64,000 nt of DNA, taken from the NCBI RefSeq assembly GCF_009017255.1, contig NZ_WBZB01000002.1:1-64000 (forward strand), written 5' to 3'. The notes under the pieces were generated by a model, which saw only the letters and a list, made by a program, of their open reading frames with translations, had not been told where the DNA came from and did not search any database. The first letter of the stretch is position 1, and the number at the start of each line of letters is the position of its first letter. Shown piece after piece: positions 55,848 through 64,000 of the stretch. This DNA is from Alkaliphilus serpentinus (lineage in GTDB: Bacteria; Bacillota; Clostridia; Peptostreptococcales; Natronincolaceae). The position numbers were made by a program, and so were the translations under genes.

Positions 55848-56996
55848 CTACTTACCCTTTACATAGGGTATTGGATCTGAGTGTTTTCCATCCTTTCTAA
55901 CCTCAAAGTGAAGATGGGGCCCTGTTGAAAAACCAGTACTTCCTGCTGCAGCAACCTTTTGACCCTTGGATACCTCATCCCCTACTGAAACAACCAGCTT
56001 AGAGTTATGGGCATAAAGGGTTATGATTCCTCCACCATGATCTATCATAATTACTTTTCCATATCCCCCCAAATTACCAGCATGTACAATTTTTCCCCTA
56101 GTGGCAGCTACTATATCCGTTCCAGTAGGGGCCGGTACATCTATACCGCTATGGAATTCTCGTCTTTTGGTAATTGGATGGGTTCTATATCCATAAGGGG
56201 AGGAGATTCTAGTGTGACCCTTTACAGGCCATTGCATTTCTCCGCCTACATATTCATTATCAGACTGAAGTTGTCTAATCATATTTTCAGATTCCTCAAT
56301 CTGCTTTTCAAAGGCTTTAGCTTGCTTTTCTAGTTCTACTTTATCGGCTGCTAATTCCTTTCTAAGTCTTTCTTGAGTACCTCTGCTGGCAATGATATCC
56401 TTATGTTTCCCTTCAGCTTCACCCTTTAATACAATTAGCTCTGCCCTTTGATTCTCTAGCTGGGCCTTTTTATCATCAATCTTATCCCTTTCGGCCTGTA
56501 GATATTTTAATAAATCTACATCATGTTTTACGATTAGCTTTACCATATCAAAATTGCTTAAAAACTCGGAAAAGTTCTTAGAGCTTAATAGTACTTCTAA
56601 ATATCCAATGTCTCCATTTTTATACATGGTATTTAATCTACTGGCAAATAAATCTTCTTTAACCTCAATATTATCTTCAGCCTCTTGAAGCTCTTCTGTT
56701 GTCACAAGGATTTTCTTTTCAGTGGTTTCAATATCTTTGTTTAATAAAGCAATCTCATATTCAGTTTTCTCTATTAGAATCTCCAAACGTTGAATTTCAG
56801 CATAAACCGACTTTTGCTTCTGCTCATTCTGTTTAATGTTCTTTTCAGCCTGTTGTAGTTGCTGATTTAGGCTATCTATTTTCTTGTTTAAATCATCAAC
56901 TTCCTTATTATTAGTGCTATTGGCAGACACCGCCAAAGAAGAGATTGTTAAAATAACCAACAGAAATATACACAGTATTTTACTTTTCCTTTTCAT
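55848..56996 (-). CDS. EnvC/CwlO-like coiled-coil M23 metallopeptidase
   Basis: 382 aa. Signal peptide (residues 1-25), then long coiled coils (about 28-245: LNKKIDSLNQQLQQAEKNIK...), then the LytM domain. Zinc and catalytic residues are complete: HSGIDVPAP (first His/Asp) and GPHLHFEVR (HxH). It follows ftsX, whose complex is known in other bacteria to activate such coiled-coil murein hydrolases or hydrolase activators. Acts in the wall at division or elongation. Confidence 0.92.
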   Translation of the reverse strand: MKRKSKILCIFLLVILTISSLAVSANSTNNKEVDDLNKKIDSLNQQLQQAEKNIKQNEQKQKSVYAEIQRLEILIEKTEYEIALLNKDIETTEKKILVTTEELQEAEDNIEVKEDLFASRLNTMYKNGDIGYLEVLLSSKNFSEFLSNFDMVKLIVKHDVDLLKYLQAERDKIDDKKAQLENQRAELIVLKGEAEGKHKDIIASRGTQERLRKELAADKVELEKQAKAFEKQIEESENMIRQLQSDNEYVGGEMQWPVKGHTRISSPYGYRTHPITKRREFHSGIDVPAPTGTDIVAATRGKIVHAGNLGGYGKVIMIDHGGGIITLYAHNSKLVVSVGDEVSKGQKVAAAGSTGFSTGPHLHFEVRKDGKHSDPIPYVKGK

Positions 56997-57019
56997 AAAG
57001 ATTATCCCCCTTTAACGAT

Positions 57020-57922
57020 TTAAACTCTTAAATGCTTTCTTAAGGAAACTATACTACCAAGAGCACCTACTCCAGCTCCTATAACAGCAAACATCATCAT
57101 AGTTCTACCCATTAATATATCTAAGGGTAATAGGTAGGCACTGAAGACTACCGTAAATTTATTGTTTATTGCATCAAAGGTATATCCATACCCATAACGT
57201 ACTACCACCAACGCAATCATTGCACCTAATAAACCTAAAATAACTCCCTCCACAATGAAGGGCCAACGTATAAACCAGTTGGTGGCTCCTACGTATTTCA
57301 TAATGTTAATCTCTTGTCTTCGGGCATTTAATGCAAGTTTTACGGTGTTGGATATGATAAACATAGCCACCAGAATCAATATTCCGATGAGGGCTAAGCC
57401 TACTGTTCTTATAAAGCCTGCAATTTTCAAAAGGTTTTCTATGATTTCCTTATAATATTTTACCTCATCAACACCCTCTAGATTTTTTAAATTTGAGACC
57501 ACTCCGTCTGCATAATCAATACCTTCCAAATTTATTACATAGGAATTGGGTAAGGGATTCTCTTCTAAAGTCTCCAGTAGATACCCCTGTTCCCCCCATC
57601 GTTCCTTCATATTCAACATAGCTTGTTCCTTTGATTCATATAGAGCTGTTTCCACACCTTTTATAGCTTCAATATTACTCCCCAGTAGACTAATTTCTTC
57701 CTCTGTAAGTTCTTCTTGTACATACACCTGTACTGTGTCAAATTGTAGCTGCGTAAGACTAGCTATGTTGTTGATGTTTAAAACCAAGATGATAATCAAA
57801 CCTAGTACAACCAGTGAAGCGGCAACAGAGGTTATTGAGGCTAAGCTCATATTCTTGTTTCTCCAAAGTCCAACAAAACCTTGCTTCATCATATATTTTA
57901 AGGTTCTAATCTTCATAGCCAT
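57020..57922 (-). CDS. ftsX: Cell division protein FtsX
   Basis: 300 aa with four membrane helices (about 22-50, 172-195, 220-245 and 270-290) and an extracellular loop of about 110 residues between helices 1 and 2. Starts at 57922 and 57916 are both possible; the second sits better behind AAAGGGGGG. It overlaps ftsE. Transmits FtsE ATPase cycles to the outside hydrolase encoded next. Confidence 0.95.
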   Translation of the reverse strand: MAMKIRTLKYMMKQGFVGLWRNKNMSLASITSVAASLVVLGLIIILVLNINNIASLTQLQFDTVQVYVQEELTEEEISLLGSNIEAIKGVETALYESKEQAMLNMKERWGEQGYLLETLEENPLPNSYVINLEGIDYADGVVSNLKNLEGVDEVKYYKEIIENLLKIAGFIRTVGLALIGILILVAMFIISNTVKLALNARRQEINIMKYVGATNWFIRWPFIVEGVILGLLGAMIALVVVRYGYGYTFDAINNKFTVVFSAYLLPLDILMGRTMMMFAVIGAGVGALGSIVSLRKHLRV

Positions 57923-58592
57923 ATGCCCCCCTTTGCTGATCCCTTACAACTCTGCCTTTTTCTAGGGCTATAACCCTTTGCTGCATAACATCAACAATAT
58001 CCTTAGCGTGGGTGGCCATTAGAATAGTGGTACCCCTTCTATTAATTTGTCTTAATACCTTCATGATTTCCCAAGCTGTTTCAGGATCTAGATTTCCTGT
58101 AGGCTCGTCGGCAATTAGTATGGAGGGATTGTTTACAATAGCTCTAGCTATTGATACCCTTTGTCTTTCTCCTCCCGAAAGCTGATGGGGGTACTGGGAT
58201 GCCTTATCACTTAAGCCCACCATCCCCAAAACCATTGGCACCTGCCTTCTGATTTCCTTAGAGGATGCTTCAATGATCTCCATTGCGAAGGCTACGTTTT
58301 CATATACGGTTTTATTGGGAAGTAATCTGAAGTCCTGAAAAACTACCCCAATATTTCTTCTTAAGTATGGAATCCTTCGTCTAGATAGGTGGGTGATATC
58401 CTCATCGCTGACTATGATCTTACCTTCTGAAGGGTCTTCTTCTTTTAATAACAGTTTTATAAAGGTTGATTTTCCGGCTCCACTGGCACCAACGAGAAAA
58501 ATAAATTCTCCCTTTTCTATTCTAAGATTAACATTAATTAAAGCATGTATCCCTTTAGAGTAATCCTTACTAACATTTCGCATCTCTATCAA
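57906..58592 (-). CDS. ftsE: Cell division ATP-binding protein FtsE
   Basis: ABC ATPase of about 228 aa: Walker A GASGAGKSTFIKLL, signature LSGGERQRVSIARAI, Walker B ILIADEPTGNLDP. A TTG start at 58592 is chosen: it gives the family-typical MIEMRNVSKDY start, the usual 228-aa length and GGAG nine bases upstream. The frame extends to an ATG at 58628 that would add 12 untypical residues. Confidence 0.94.
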   Translation of the reverse strand: MIEMRNVSKDYSKGIHALINVNLRIEKGEFIFLVGASGAGKSTFIKLLLKEEDPSEGKIIVSDEDITHLSRRRIPYLRRNIGVVFQDFRLLPNKTVYENVAFAMEIIEASSKEIRRQVPMVLGMVGLSDKASQYPHQLSGGERQRVSIARAIVNNPSILIADEPTGNLDPETAWEIMKVLRQINRRGTTILMATHAKDIVDVMQQRVIALEKGRVVRDQQRGAYGYED

Positions 58593-58713
58593 TGTCACCA
58601 TCTCCAAATCTATTTTTATATTCGACATAACCTTTGAAAATCCTCTAGAAAAATAAAATATGGTAATAAATTACTAGTTATTTATCGATATTTGTAACTT
58701 CTTTTACTTTCTT

Positions 58714-58743
58714 ATTATAACAATAGTCTATACCTGAATTCAA
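58714..58743 (-). promoter_or_regulatory. Predicted promoter of the ftsEX operon
   Basis: TTGAAT, 18 bases, TATAAT on the minus strand, in the divergent ftsE-fthC spacer. Confidence 0.6.
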
Positions 58744-58752
58744 TTGAATTGA

Positions 58753-58781
58753 TTGCCAAAATTCTGTTACAATATTATTAC
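58753..58781 (+). promoter_or_regulatory. Predicted promoter of fthC
   Basis: TTGCCA, 17 bases, TATTAC on the plus strand, 25 bases before the ATG. Confidence 0.4.
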
Positions 58782-58805
58782 AAATATTTTTATGGAGGTC
58801 TTCAC

Positions 58806-59378
58806 ATGAAAAAACAACTACGCCTAGAGACATTAAGGGCAAGAGAAGCTCTTAATAGTGAAGAGGTTCTGTTAAAAAGCTCATCTATAATCACTATCTT
58901 CAAAGAAAGCAATTTCTACAAAGAAGCTAAAAACATCATGATATATGTTTCCTTTAGAAATGAAGTAGATACCCTAGGGCTAATTGAAGAGATGATACAA
59001 GAGGGAAAAAGGGTGTTTATTCCTCTAACTGTGGATAAAACAAGGGAATTATTGGTTTCTGAAGTTCAGGATATTAAAGAGGATCTTGAAATAGGCAACT
59101 TTGGTGTACTAGAGCCTAAGAAGGAAAAGGAGAGAATTTTAGACCCTAATATTCTTGATCTGATTGTGGTTCCGGGGGTTTCCTTTGATAAACGAGGATA
59201 TAGAATAGGCTATGGAGGAGGCTACTATGACAGATTTCTAGCTAAGCATAACGATATCACCACCCTATCATTGATCTTTCAATTACAGTTAATTGATCAG
59301 GTGCCCAACGATACCTTTGATATCCCGGTGGACTACCTCATAACAGAGAAAGAACTGATTAAATGTAAAGAAGACTAG
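58806..59378 (+). CDS. fthC: 5-formyltetrahydrofolate cyclo-ligase
   Basis: 190 aa. ATP-dependent closure of 5-formyl-THF to 5,10-methenyl-THF. The motif YRIGYGGGYYDRFL near residue 135 and VPGVSFDKRG are diagnostic. The ATG at 58806 has GGAGGT six bases upstream; a longer frame from 58749 has no ribosome site. It salvages a dead-end folate and so supports the C1 flux of the fhs-hut operon, though it lies far from it. Confidence 0.94.
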   Translation: MKKQLRLETLRAREALNSEEVLLKSSSIITIFKESNFYKEAKNIMIYVSFRNEVDTLGLIEEMIQEGKRVFIPLTVDKTRELLVSEVQDIKEDLEIGNFGVLEPKKEKERILDPNILDLIVVPGVSFDKRGYRIGYGGGYYDRFLAKHNDITTLSLIFQLQLIDQVPNDTFDIPVDYLITEKELIKCKED

Positions 59379-59399
59379 AGAAAAAAGTTCAAACTTTTC

Positions 59400-59583
59400 A
59401 ACTCCTATACTCTTAAATAATGAGAAATCTGCGGAGATAAGAATAAAAGAAGGCAAAAATTGCAGAAAAGTATTTTCAATGTCTGAGCCGAAGGTGAGTT
59501 TTGAAAATACCTGTAATTTTTAACTTCATCCTGCCTTTTGCCCGAGAGCGAATTTCTCAGTTTTAAAATATAGGAGTTTTTTT
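59400..59583 (+). ncRNA. Large multi-stem palindromic element after fthC
   Basis: Outer arms AACTCCTATA / TATAGGAGTT, a middle pair GAGAAAT / ATTTCTC and an inner pair GTATTTTCAA / TTGAAAATAC nest around TGTCTGAGCCGAAGGTGAG. On the plus strand a T7 run follows, so it may act as the fthC terminator. I have a memory of similar GTCTGAGC..GCGAG palindromes in Clostridia but cannot verify it. No ORF. Confidence 0.55.
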
Positions 59584-59590
59584 GTAACTC

Positions 59591-59630
59591 AAAAGCAAAG
59601 AAGACTAGAATCTAGTCTTCTTTGCTTTTT
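59591..59630. terminator. Bidirectional terminator at the lon-like gene end
   Basis: AAGCAAAGAAGACTAGA and its complement meet with one base between, flanked by A and T tracts. On the minus strand the 5' arm is formed by the last codons and stop (SKED-TAG) of the lon-like gene. Confidence 0.85.
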
Positions 59631-62011
59631 ATATTCTCTGCCAATCGTTTTAGTTTTTGTGAAACCAGGTAGTTTATAGTGCCCTCTGGATACTCTCCAT
59701 TTTCACCACTTACCCCCGCCGGAATGCCAGTTAAAATTTCTATTCCTTCATCGACGTGACCGATTGAATAGATGTGGAATTTATGCTCCTTTACAGCATC
59801 AATAACTTCTTTCTTTAACATAAGATTTTTAACATTCTGTTTTGGAATCATAACTCCCTGTTGCCCGGTTAATCCCTTCAGCTTACATATATCGAAGAAA
59901 CCCTCAATCTTTTCGTTAACTCCTCCAATGGGTTGGATTTCCCCTTTTTGGTTAACAGACCCTGTTACAGCGATATATTGTTTAATGGGAACCTCTGCTA
60001 TGCTGGATAAAATAGCATATAATTCAGTACTTGAGGCACTATCCCCATCGATGATAGAATAATTTTGCTCAAAGCTTATACTAACCGCTAAAGATAAGGG
60101 ATTTTCTTGAGCAAACTTAGAGCCTAAATAACCACTTAGTATAAGAACTCCCTTGTGATGAATGCTACCGCTTCTTTGTATCTCTCTTTCAATACTGATG
60201 ATTCCCGACTTCCCTCTATAGGTGGAAACTGTAATTCTACTGGGTTTTCCAAAGCTATGCTCTCCTGTTCCCATAACAGCCAACCCATTAATTTGACCTA
60301 TTTTACTGCCATCTACGTCTATTAACAGATCCCCTTCTGCAATCATGTCGTTCAACTTTTCTTCGTACTTGCTGTTTCTATGAATTTTTTCCTCTATGGC
60401 CTTTTCTATGTGCTTAAGGGAAACGATTGGGTCATCGGCCATTTCTGCCCAAGCATCAGCCTCATATAGCACCTCAACAATTCTACTAAATCTTGAGCTT
60501 AGCTTCCCTTGATGGTCGGCTAACCTAGAGCTATATTCTATGATTCTGGCAACAGCGGCCTTATCAAAGTGCCTTAAGTTCTGGTTTTCACAATGATTGG
60601 TAATAAATTGCGCCATTCTATATACATTTTCGCCATCACGTTCCATCTCAATATCAAAGTCAGCCATAATCTTAAATAATTTTTTAAAATCTTCATCCAT
60701 TTCATATAAACTCCGGTATAAATATGGATCCCCAACAAGAATTACTTTAATGTCTAGTGGAATGGCCTCTGGCTTTATAGAGGTTGTCATAATATAACCC
60801 ATGGTTTTATTGAGGGATTCTATGCTTATCTCGCTATTCTTTAATGCCCTCTTTAAAGTTTCCCATGCATGGGGCTGGGTTAGAACCTCCCTAATATTTA
60901 ATATTAAGAAACCTCCATTGGCCATATGCAATGCTCCTGGTTTAATCTGCATAAAGTCTGTTTTTAAAACACCCATTTCGTTACGATACTCTACAAAACC
61001 AAGAAGATTAGCGATATTGGGATTGGTTTCATTAATGATTGGTGCATGCTTTAACTCTTTATTATCTATAAATAGATTTACTTTATAACGAGTAAAGAAC
61101 TCTTCCTTCAGCTTAACTTGGAGTAAAAGCTGCTGTTGATCAAGATTTCCACTCTCTTGGCTTCTATTAAACCAAGAAATATGCTCAACAATATCCTGCT
61201 CCAATTGGTTAATATACTCCACTATTGCATCCCTATGACCATAGCGTTTTATAAGTTTTTGAATAAAAAAGCTTATCACACCATATCCGGTTTTCTCGTC
61301 TAATTTCTTTATTCTATCGCGCATATCTTCTTCCAAAGTCTTTAACTGATTAAAGATTTCAAGGGTATCTAGATTTAGCTGATTGGATTTTTCCCGCAAT
61401 TCTTCTAATTGGTCTTGACTTAAGTTGGTATACTCCTCCTGCTTCATAGGTCTTCCTTCAATTAGAGGTATTGTAACCAAACCCTGCTCTGATTCCTTAA
61501 ATAGAAAACCATAATCTTTAGCTTTACTGTTAAGCTCTTCTATTATTCTTTGGTTGTTCTGTTGAAAATCACGAATGACCTCAGTTTTTAAGGTTTCATA
61601 TTCTGTACTCTGAAAGGATAACGAAATCTCATTTTTTAGCTTATCAATCATGCCTTCAATGTCTTTTTTAAACTGACGCCCTAGACCTGCCTCCATATTT
61701 AAAGCATTAGGCTTGTCAGGATTCTTAAAGTTATAGACATAAACCCAATCATCAGGTATGGGCATTTCTTCAGACATTTTCTCTGTTATGGAATTGGCAT
61801 AGCTACTCCTACCGGTTCCACTAATACCAGAGATATAGACATTGTAGCCCTTCTTTTTTATATTCAAACCAAAGGCTAGGGCTTCAACAGCCCTCTCTTG
61901 TCCTATTATTCCCTTTAATGGCTCCAAATCCTCTGTTGTGGTGAAGTCTAGTTCCTCAATTCTGCAAATACTACTCAATTGATCTGGTGATAATCTAAGC
62001 TTATCTATCAT
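59612..62011 (-). CDS. Lon-like ATP-dependent protease (AAA_32 / S16 family)
   Basis: About 799 aa. Walker A GISGTGRSSYANS near residue 62 has an Arg where the P-loop Lys is usual. A long helical middle region follows, then an AAA core (GALHMANGGFLILNIREVL; VILVGDP). The C-terminal Lon proteolytic domain has catalytic Ser in DGDSASSTELYAILS and Lys in NEKIEGFFDICK. It lacks the N-terminal substrate domain of LonA and has no membrane segment. ATG 62011 has AAGGGGG seven bases upstream. Role: soluble protein quality control. Confidence 0.9.
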   Translation of the reverse strand: MIDKLRLSPDQLSSICRIEELDFTTTEDLEPLKGIIGQERAVEALAFGLNIKKKGYNVYISGISGTGRSSYANSITEKMSEEMPIPDDWVYVYNFKNPDKPNALNMEAGLGRQFKKDIEGMIDKLKNEISLSFQSTEYETLKTEVIRDFQQNNQRIIEELNSKAKDYGFLFKESEQGLVTIPLIEGRPMKQEEYTNLSQDQLEELREKSNQLNLDTLEIFNQLKTLEEDMRDRIKKLDEKTGYGVISFFIQKLIKRYGHRDAIVEYINQLEQDIVEHISWFNRSQESGNLDQQQLLLQVKLKEEFFTRYKVNLFIDNKELKHAPIINETNPNIANLLGFVEYRNEMGVLKTDFMQIKPGALHMANGGFLILNIREVLTQPHAWETLKRALKNSEISIESLNKTMGYIMTTSIKPEAIPLDIKVILVGDPYLYRSLYEMDEDFKKLFKIMADFDIEMERDGENVYRMAQFITNHCENQNLRHFDKAAVARIIEYSSRLADHQGKLSSRFSRIVEVLYEADAWAEMADDPIVSLKHIEKAIEEKIHRNSKYEEKLNDMIAEGDLLIDVDGSKIGQINGLAVMGTGEHSFGKPSRITVSTYRGKSGIISIEREIQRSGSIHHKGVLILSGYLGSKFAQENPLSLAVSISFEQNYSIIDGDSASSTELYAILSSIAEVPIKQYIAVTGSVNQKGEIQPIGGVNEKIEGFFDICKLKGLTGQQGVMIPKQNVKNLMLKKEVIDAVKEHKFHIYSIGHVDEGIEILTGIPAGVSGENGEYPEGTINYLVSQKLKRLAENIKSKED

Positions 62012-62146
62012 TTTACTTCCCCCTTCCACATTTATTTCATATATACCATAATAATGGATTTTTAATAATAAAAAAATAGTATAAGTGAAATTTATATGAC
62101 AAATGAGTAGCTATTAACTAAATAGAACCTTAGTAAAACAATCAGG

Positions 62147-63343
62147 TTATCTTAATCCTGCAGCTAGCTTAATGCTATTTTGGTGACTGGAGCTTGTTTT
62201 TCCATCCACGTGCCTAGTACTATTATGGAAATGAATATCTGAATGACCATTAAAATTGTTATTGGTTATATATTGTATATCATGGGGCATTGCACTTGCT
62301 GAGGCGGCCAGTCTTCTATTATCAACCTCAATAATAATAGGTCTTACAGCCCAACTGAACTTACCTCCCCATACCGCCTTCATGATAGCTGTGTCAGCTG
62401 CAGTAAGGGGCTCTACATCGGCATGGTTTGCACCCACTGTTCTTTTCATTGTCCAGCTCTTGCCGGTATGGAAATCTATCACCTTAAAAACCTTCCCTAT
62501 CGGCACAACATATTGGGCCTCCGTCCACCAATCTAATAGCTCACCATATTGAGGTCCTGGTGTTTCCTTTATTGCAATTTTGTATACAGGGATGGTGATC
62601 TTATCTCCAATCATTAATACATGATTATCCTTGAAACCATTTAGCTTTTGTATTTCATAAAAGGGTATTCCATATTTTATAGCAATACTCCAAATATCAT
62701 CTCCCCTAACCACTGTATGGGTTATATAGGTTTTTGTGTTTTCTCCAATGGTTGATGGAGGTGTATTGGTAGAAGGTGGTATAGGACTGGTTCTATTGGG
62801 GATAGTTACCACCTGACCAACGTAAATATGATCCCCTTCCTTTAGATTGTTTACAGATAAGAAGCTGCTTAAGGAAACATTGTATTTCTGACTAATGGTC
62901 CACGGGGTATCATTTTGTCCCACTGTATATTTATTAGTATTGACCTCCTTCGATACAGTAGGGATTTTGATAACCTGCCCAGGATATATTTCTGTTCCTG
63001 CTGATAGACCATTTAAGGCCATAAGTTTGTTTAAATCCACCTTATAGGCAACACTGATTTTCCATGGGGTATCACCCTTTGCTACAGTATGATTGATTGT
63101 AGTAGAACCAGCTGAGAGCTTCACTGAATCTCCAATATTCAAATTAGGGTTGGTCTTATATTGGGGATTTAAGTTGTAAAGTTCTTGTAGGGATATGCTA
63201 TATTGCTGAGATAATTTCCATAAGGTATCGCCCTTTACCACCTGATGGTTCACAGGGGTACCAAAGGCAAATATTGATGAGTAAGTAAATACCCCTACTA
63301 CAAGGGTCGTTGCTGCTAACCATTTTTTTAAGTCGTAATTCAT
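62147..63343 (-). CDS. Secreted protein with four LysM repeats and a His-rich C-terminal domain
   Basis: 398 aa from the ATG at 63343, which has AGGAGGT upstream; the frame's 66-residue extension is repeat DNA. Signal peptide (residues 8-28), then four LysM units: VVKGDTLWKLSQQY, VAKGDTPWKISVAY, VGQNDTPWTISQKY and VVRGDDIWSIAIKY. The last ~130 residues hold GANHADVEPLTAADTAIM and GHSDIHFHNSTRHVDG...HQ, a His-rich pattern I associate with other Firmicutes wall proteins but cannot name. It binds peptidoglycan; a metal site or enzyme activity in the C-terminus is possible. Confidence 0.85.
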   Translation of the reverse strand: MNYDLKKWLAATTLVVGVFTYSSIFAFGTPVNHQVVKGDTLWKLSQQYSISLQELYNLNPQYKTNPNLNIGDSVKLSAGSTTINHTVAKGDTPWKISVAYKVDLNKLMALNGLSAGTEIYPGQVIKIPTVSKEVNTNKYTVGQNDTPWTISQKYNVSLSSFLSVNNLKEGDHIYVGQVVTIPNRTSPIPPSTNTPPSTIGENTKTYITHTVVRGDDIWSIAIKYGIPFYEIQKLNGFKDNHVLMIGDKITIPVYKIAIKETPGPQYGELLDWWTEAQYVVPIGKVFKVIDFHTGKSWTMKRTVGANHADVEPLTAADTAIMKAVWGGKFSWAVRPIIIEVDNRRLAASASAMPHDIQYITNNNFNGHSDIHFHNSTRHVDGKTSSSHQNSIKLAAGLR

Positions 63344-63500
63344 ATTTTTTACCTCCTGTAGTTTTAAATATCTATAAATAATTCTGTATAATTTTTTAAT
63401 CTCCTTGATGTAAGTTATGGTAAGGGAGGGATGGAATGGGGAGGGAGGAAAGAATATAGACAAAAGGGAATAAGGAATGGGGAATAGGTGAAGGACCAGT

Positions 63501-63730
63501 GAATAGTGAAAAATGAAAAGTGAAAATAAGTAGATGACCAAATCTCTGATTTGAGTCAGTCACTTAGCTAGGAATTTGATACAAACTTTCCTTGTCATAT
63601 TTCCGTAGTTTGTAGCAAATTAACTAGCAACCTTAATTCAACATCCACATTTAACATTCAACATTCAACTTTCAATTATCAATTCTCAATTTATCATGTT
63701 CAACTTTCAACTTTCAACTTTCAACTTTAG
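63501..63730. repeat. Repeat-rich gap: AACATTCAA blocks and a TTTCAAC tandem array
   Basis: Contains AGTGAAAAATGAAAAGTG (63506-63522 area), AATTCAACATCCACATTTAA and further AACATTCAA blocks from 63632, and about four copies of the heptamer TTTCAAC at 63700-63729. An imperfect pair TACAAACT / AGTTTGTA lies near 63580-63615. No gene is visible between 63344 and 63782. Confidence 0.6.
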
Positions 63731-63749
63731 TTTTTAATTTTCACTTAAT

Positions 63750-63782
63750 AAAAAATCCCCGACTGTATCGGGGGATTTTTTA
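63750..63782. terminator. Bidirectional terminator
   Basis: AAAAAATCCCCGA-loop-TCGGGGGATTTTTT, immediately after the stop of the edge ORF. Confidence 0.85.
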
Positions 63783-63998
63783 TTAGAACAATGGTTTTAT
63801 CTGATAGGTTACATCTTCATCAGTGATGTTTAATTCAATATAGGTGTAATCCTTTGTAGGCTGTTTTTCAGTTGTAAAGGTATTGGTTCCTAATGAAATA
63901 TATCGAACACCATCTATTAGTTTGGTTTCAATTTTCTCTCCACTGGAGAAGACAAATACACCCTTTCCTGTTTCAGCTAAATCCGTTAGAGACTTCAT
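63783..63998 (-). CDS. Unidentified protein, probably cut by the window edge
   Basis: 71 residues are visible, starting MKSLTDLAETGKGVFVFSSGEK and ending VTYQIKPLF. The ATG lies only two bases from the window end, so it may be an internal Met of a longer protein. The composition is beta-rich without a membrane segment. I do not recognise it. It ends in a strong terminator, which supports it as a real gene end. Confidence 0.5.
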   Translation of the reverse strand: MKSLTDLAETGKGVFVFSSGEKIETKLIDGVRYISLGTNTFTTEKQPTKDYTYIELNITDEDVTYQIKPLF

Positions 63999-64000
63999 AA

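Noticed and set aside
63344-63541. 66-residue N-terminal extension of the LysM protein
   Set aside because: It is translated repeat DNA; the ATG at 63343 has a perfect ribosome site and opens a proper signal peptide.
1-64000. tRNA, rRNA or transposase genes
   Set aside because: No cloverleaf with CCA-type acceptor pairing, no rRNA signature and no transposase motif was noticed in any gap; a dedicated scan was not possible here.

Overview
The window looks like the chromosome of a low-GC, strictly anaerobic Clostridia member. It carries an [FeFe]-hydrogenase with all its maturases, a selenocysteine formate dehydrogenase, histidine fermentation through formiminoglutamate, and clostridial-type rapZ-glmR-whiA and ftsEX neighbourhoods. 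An Alkaliphilus/Tissierella-like organism would fit, but the genus cannot be fixed from this sequence. Almost every gene lies on the minus strand; the exceptions are a DUF1540 gene, a ferritin-like gene and fthC. I found no rRNA, tRNA, CRISPR array or transposase gene.

Layout (descending coordinates follow transcription). 62-64 kb: a LysM protein and an edge-truncated ORF. 46-62 kb: housekeeping backbone, namely a Lon-like protease, fthC, ftsE-ftsX-M23 peptidase-ctpA, uvrB-uvrA, a PilZ protein, uvrC, pspC and hprK. 35.6-44.4 kb: the electron-bifurcating-type hydrogenase module (NuoE-like, thioredoxin-like [2Fe-2S], NuoF-like and HydA subunits, then a TM1266-type regulator, hydG, hydE and hydF). 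30.0-35.1 kb: a paralogous module in which formate dehydrogenase FdhA replaces HydA. FdhA is read through an in-frame UGA followed by a SECIS hairpin. 25.7-28.2 kb: fdhD, then a molybdenum-cofactor riboswitch, moaA and a MOSC gene. 18-24 kb: murB-rapZ-glmR, then tnaA, a Nudix gene and DUF1540, then whiA. 10.9-17.5 kb: fhs-hutU-ftcD-hutI-fchA. 3.8-10.5 kb: glnA, a SARP-like giant regulator, a PrcB-like protein and yqeC-mocA. 0.2-3.7 kb: dnaE.

How it fits together. HutU, HutI, FtcD, FchA and Fhs take urocanate to glutamate and formate with ATP recovery at Fhs. The formate dehydrogenase and hydrogenase can then exchange electrons among formate, NAD(H), ferredoxin and H2. FdhD, MoaA, the MOSC protein and the YqeC/MocA pair serve molybdenum and selenium enzymes. 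Rex-like palindromes lie in front of both redox operons, which suggests control by NADH/NAD+.

Most noteworthy: the Sec-decoding fdhA; the Moco riboswitch with its terminator; a HydE carrying an extra N-terminal DUF3343 (Se/S-carrier-like) domain; a NuoF whose N-terminus is spliced from the neighbouring subunit of the sister operon; a structured leader before the fdh operon; and two families of non-coding hairpin repeats.
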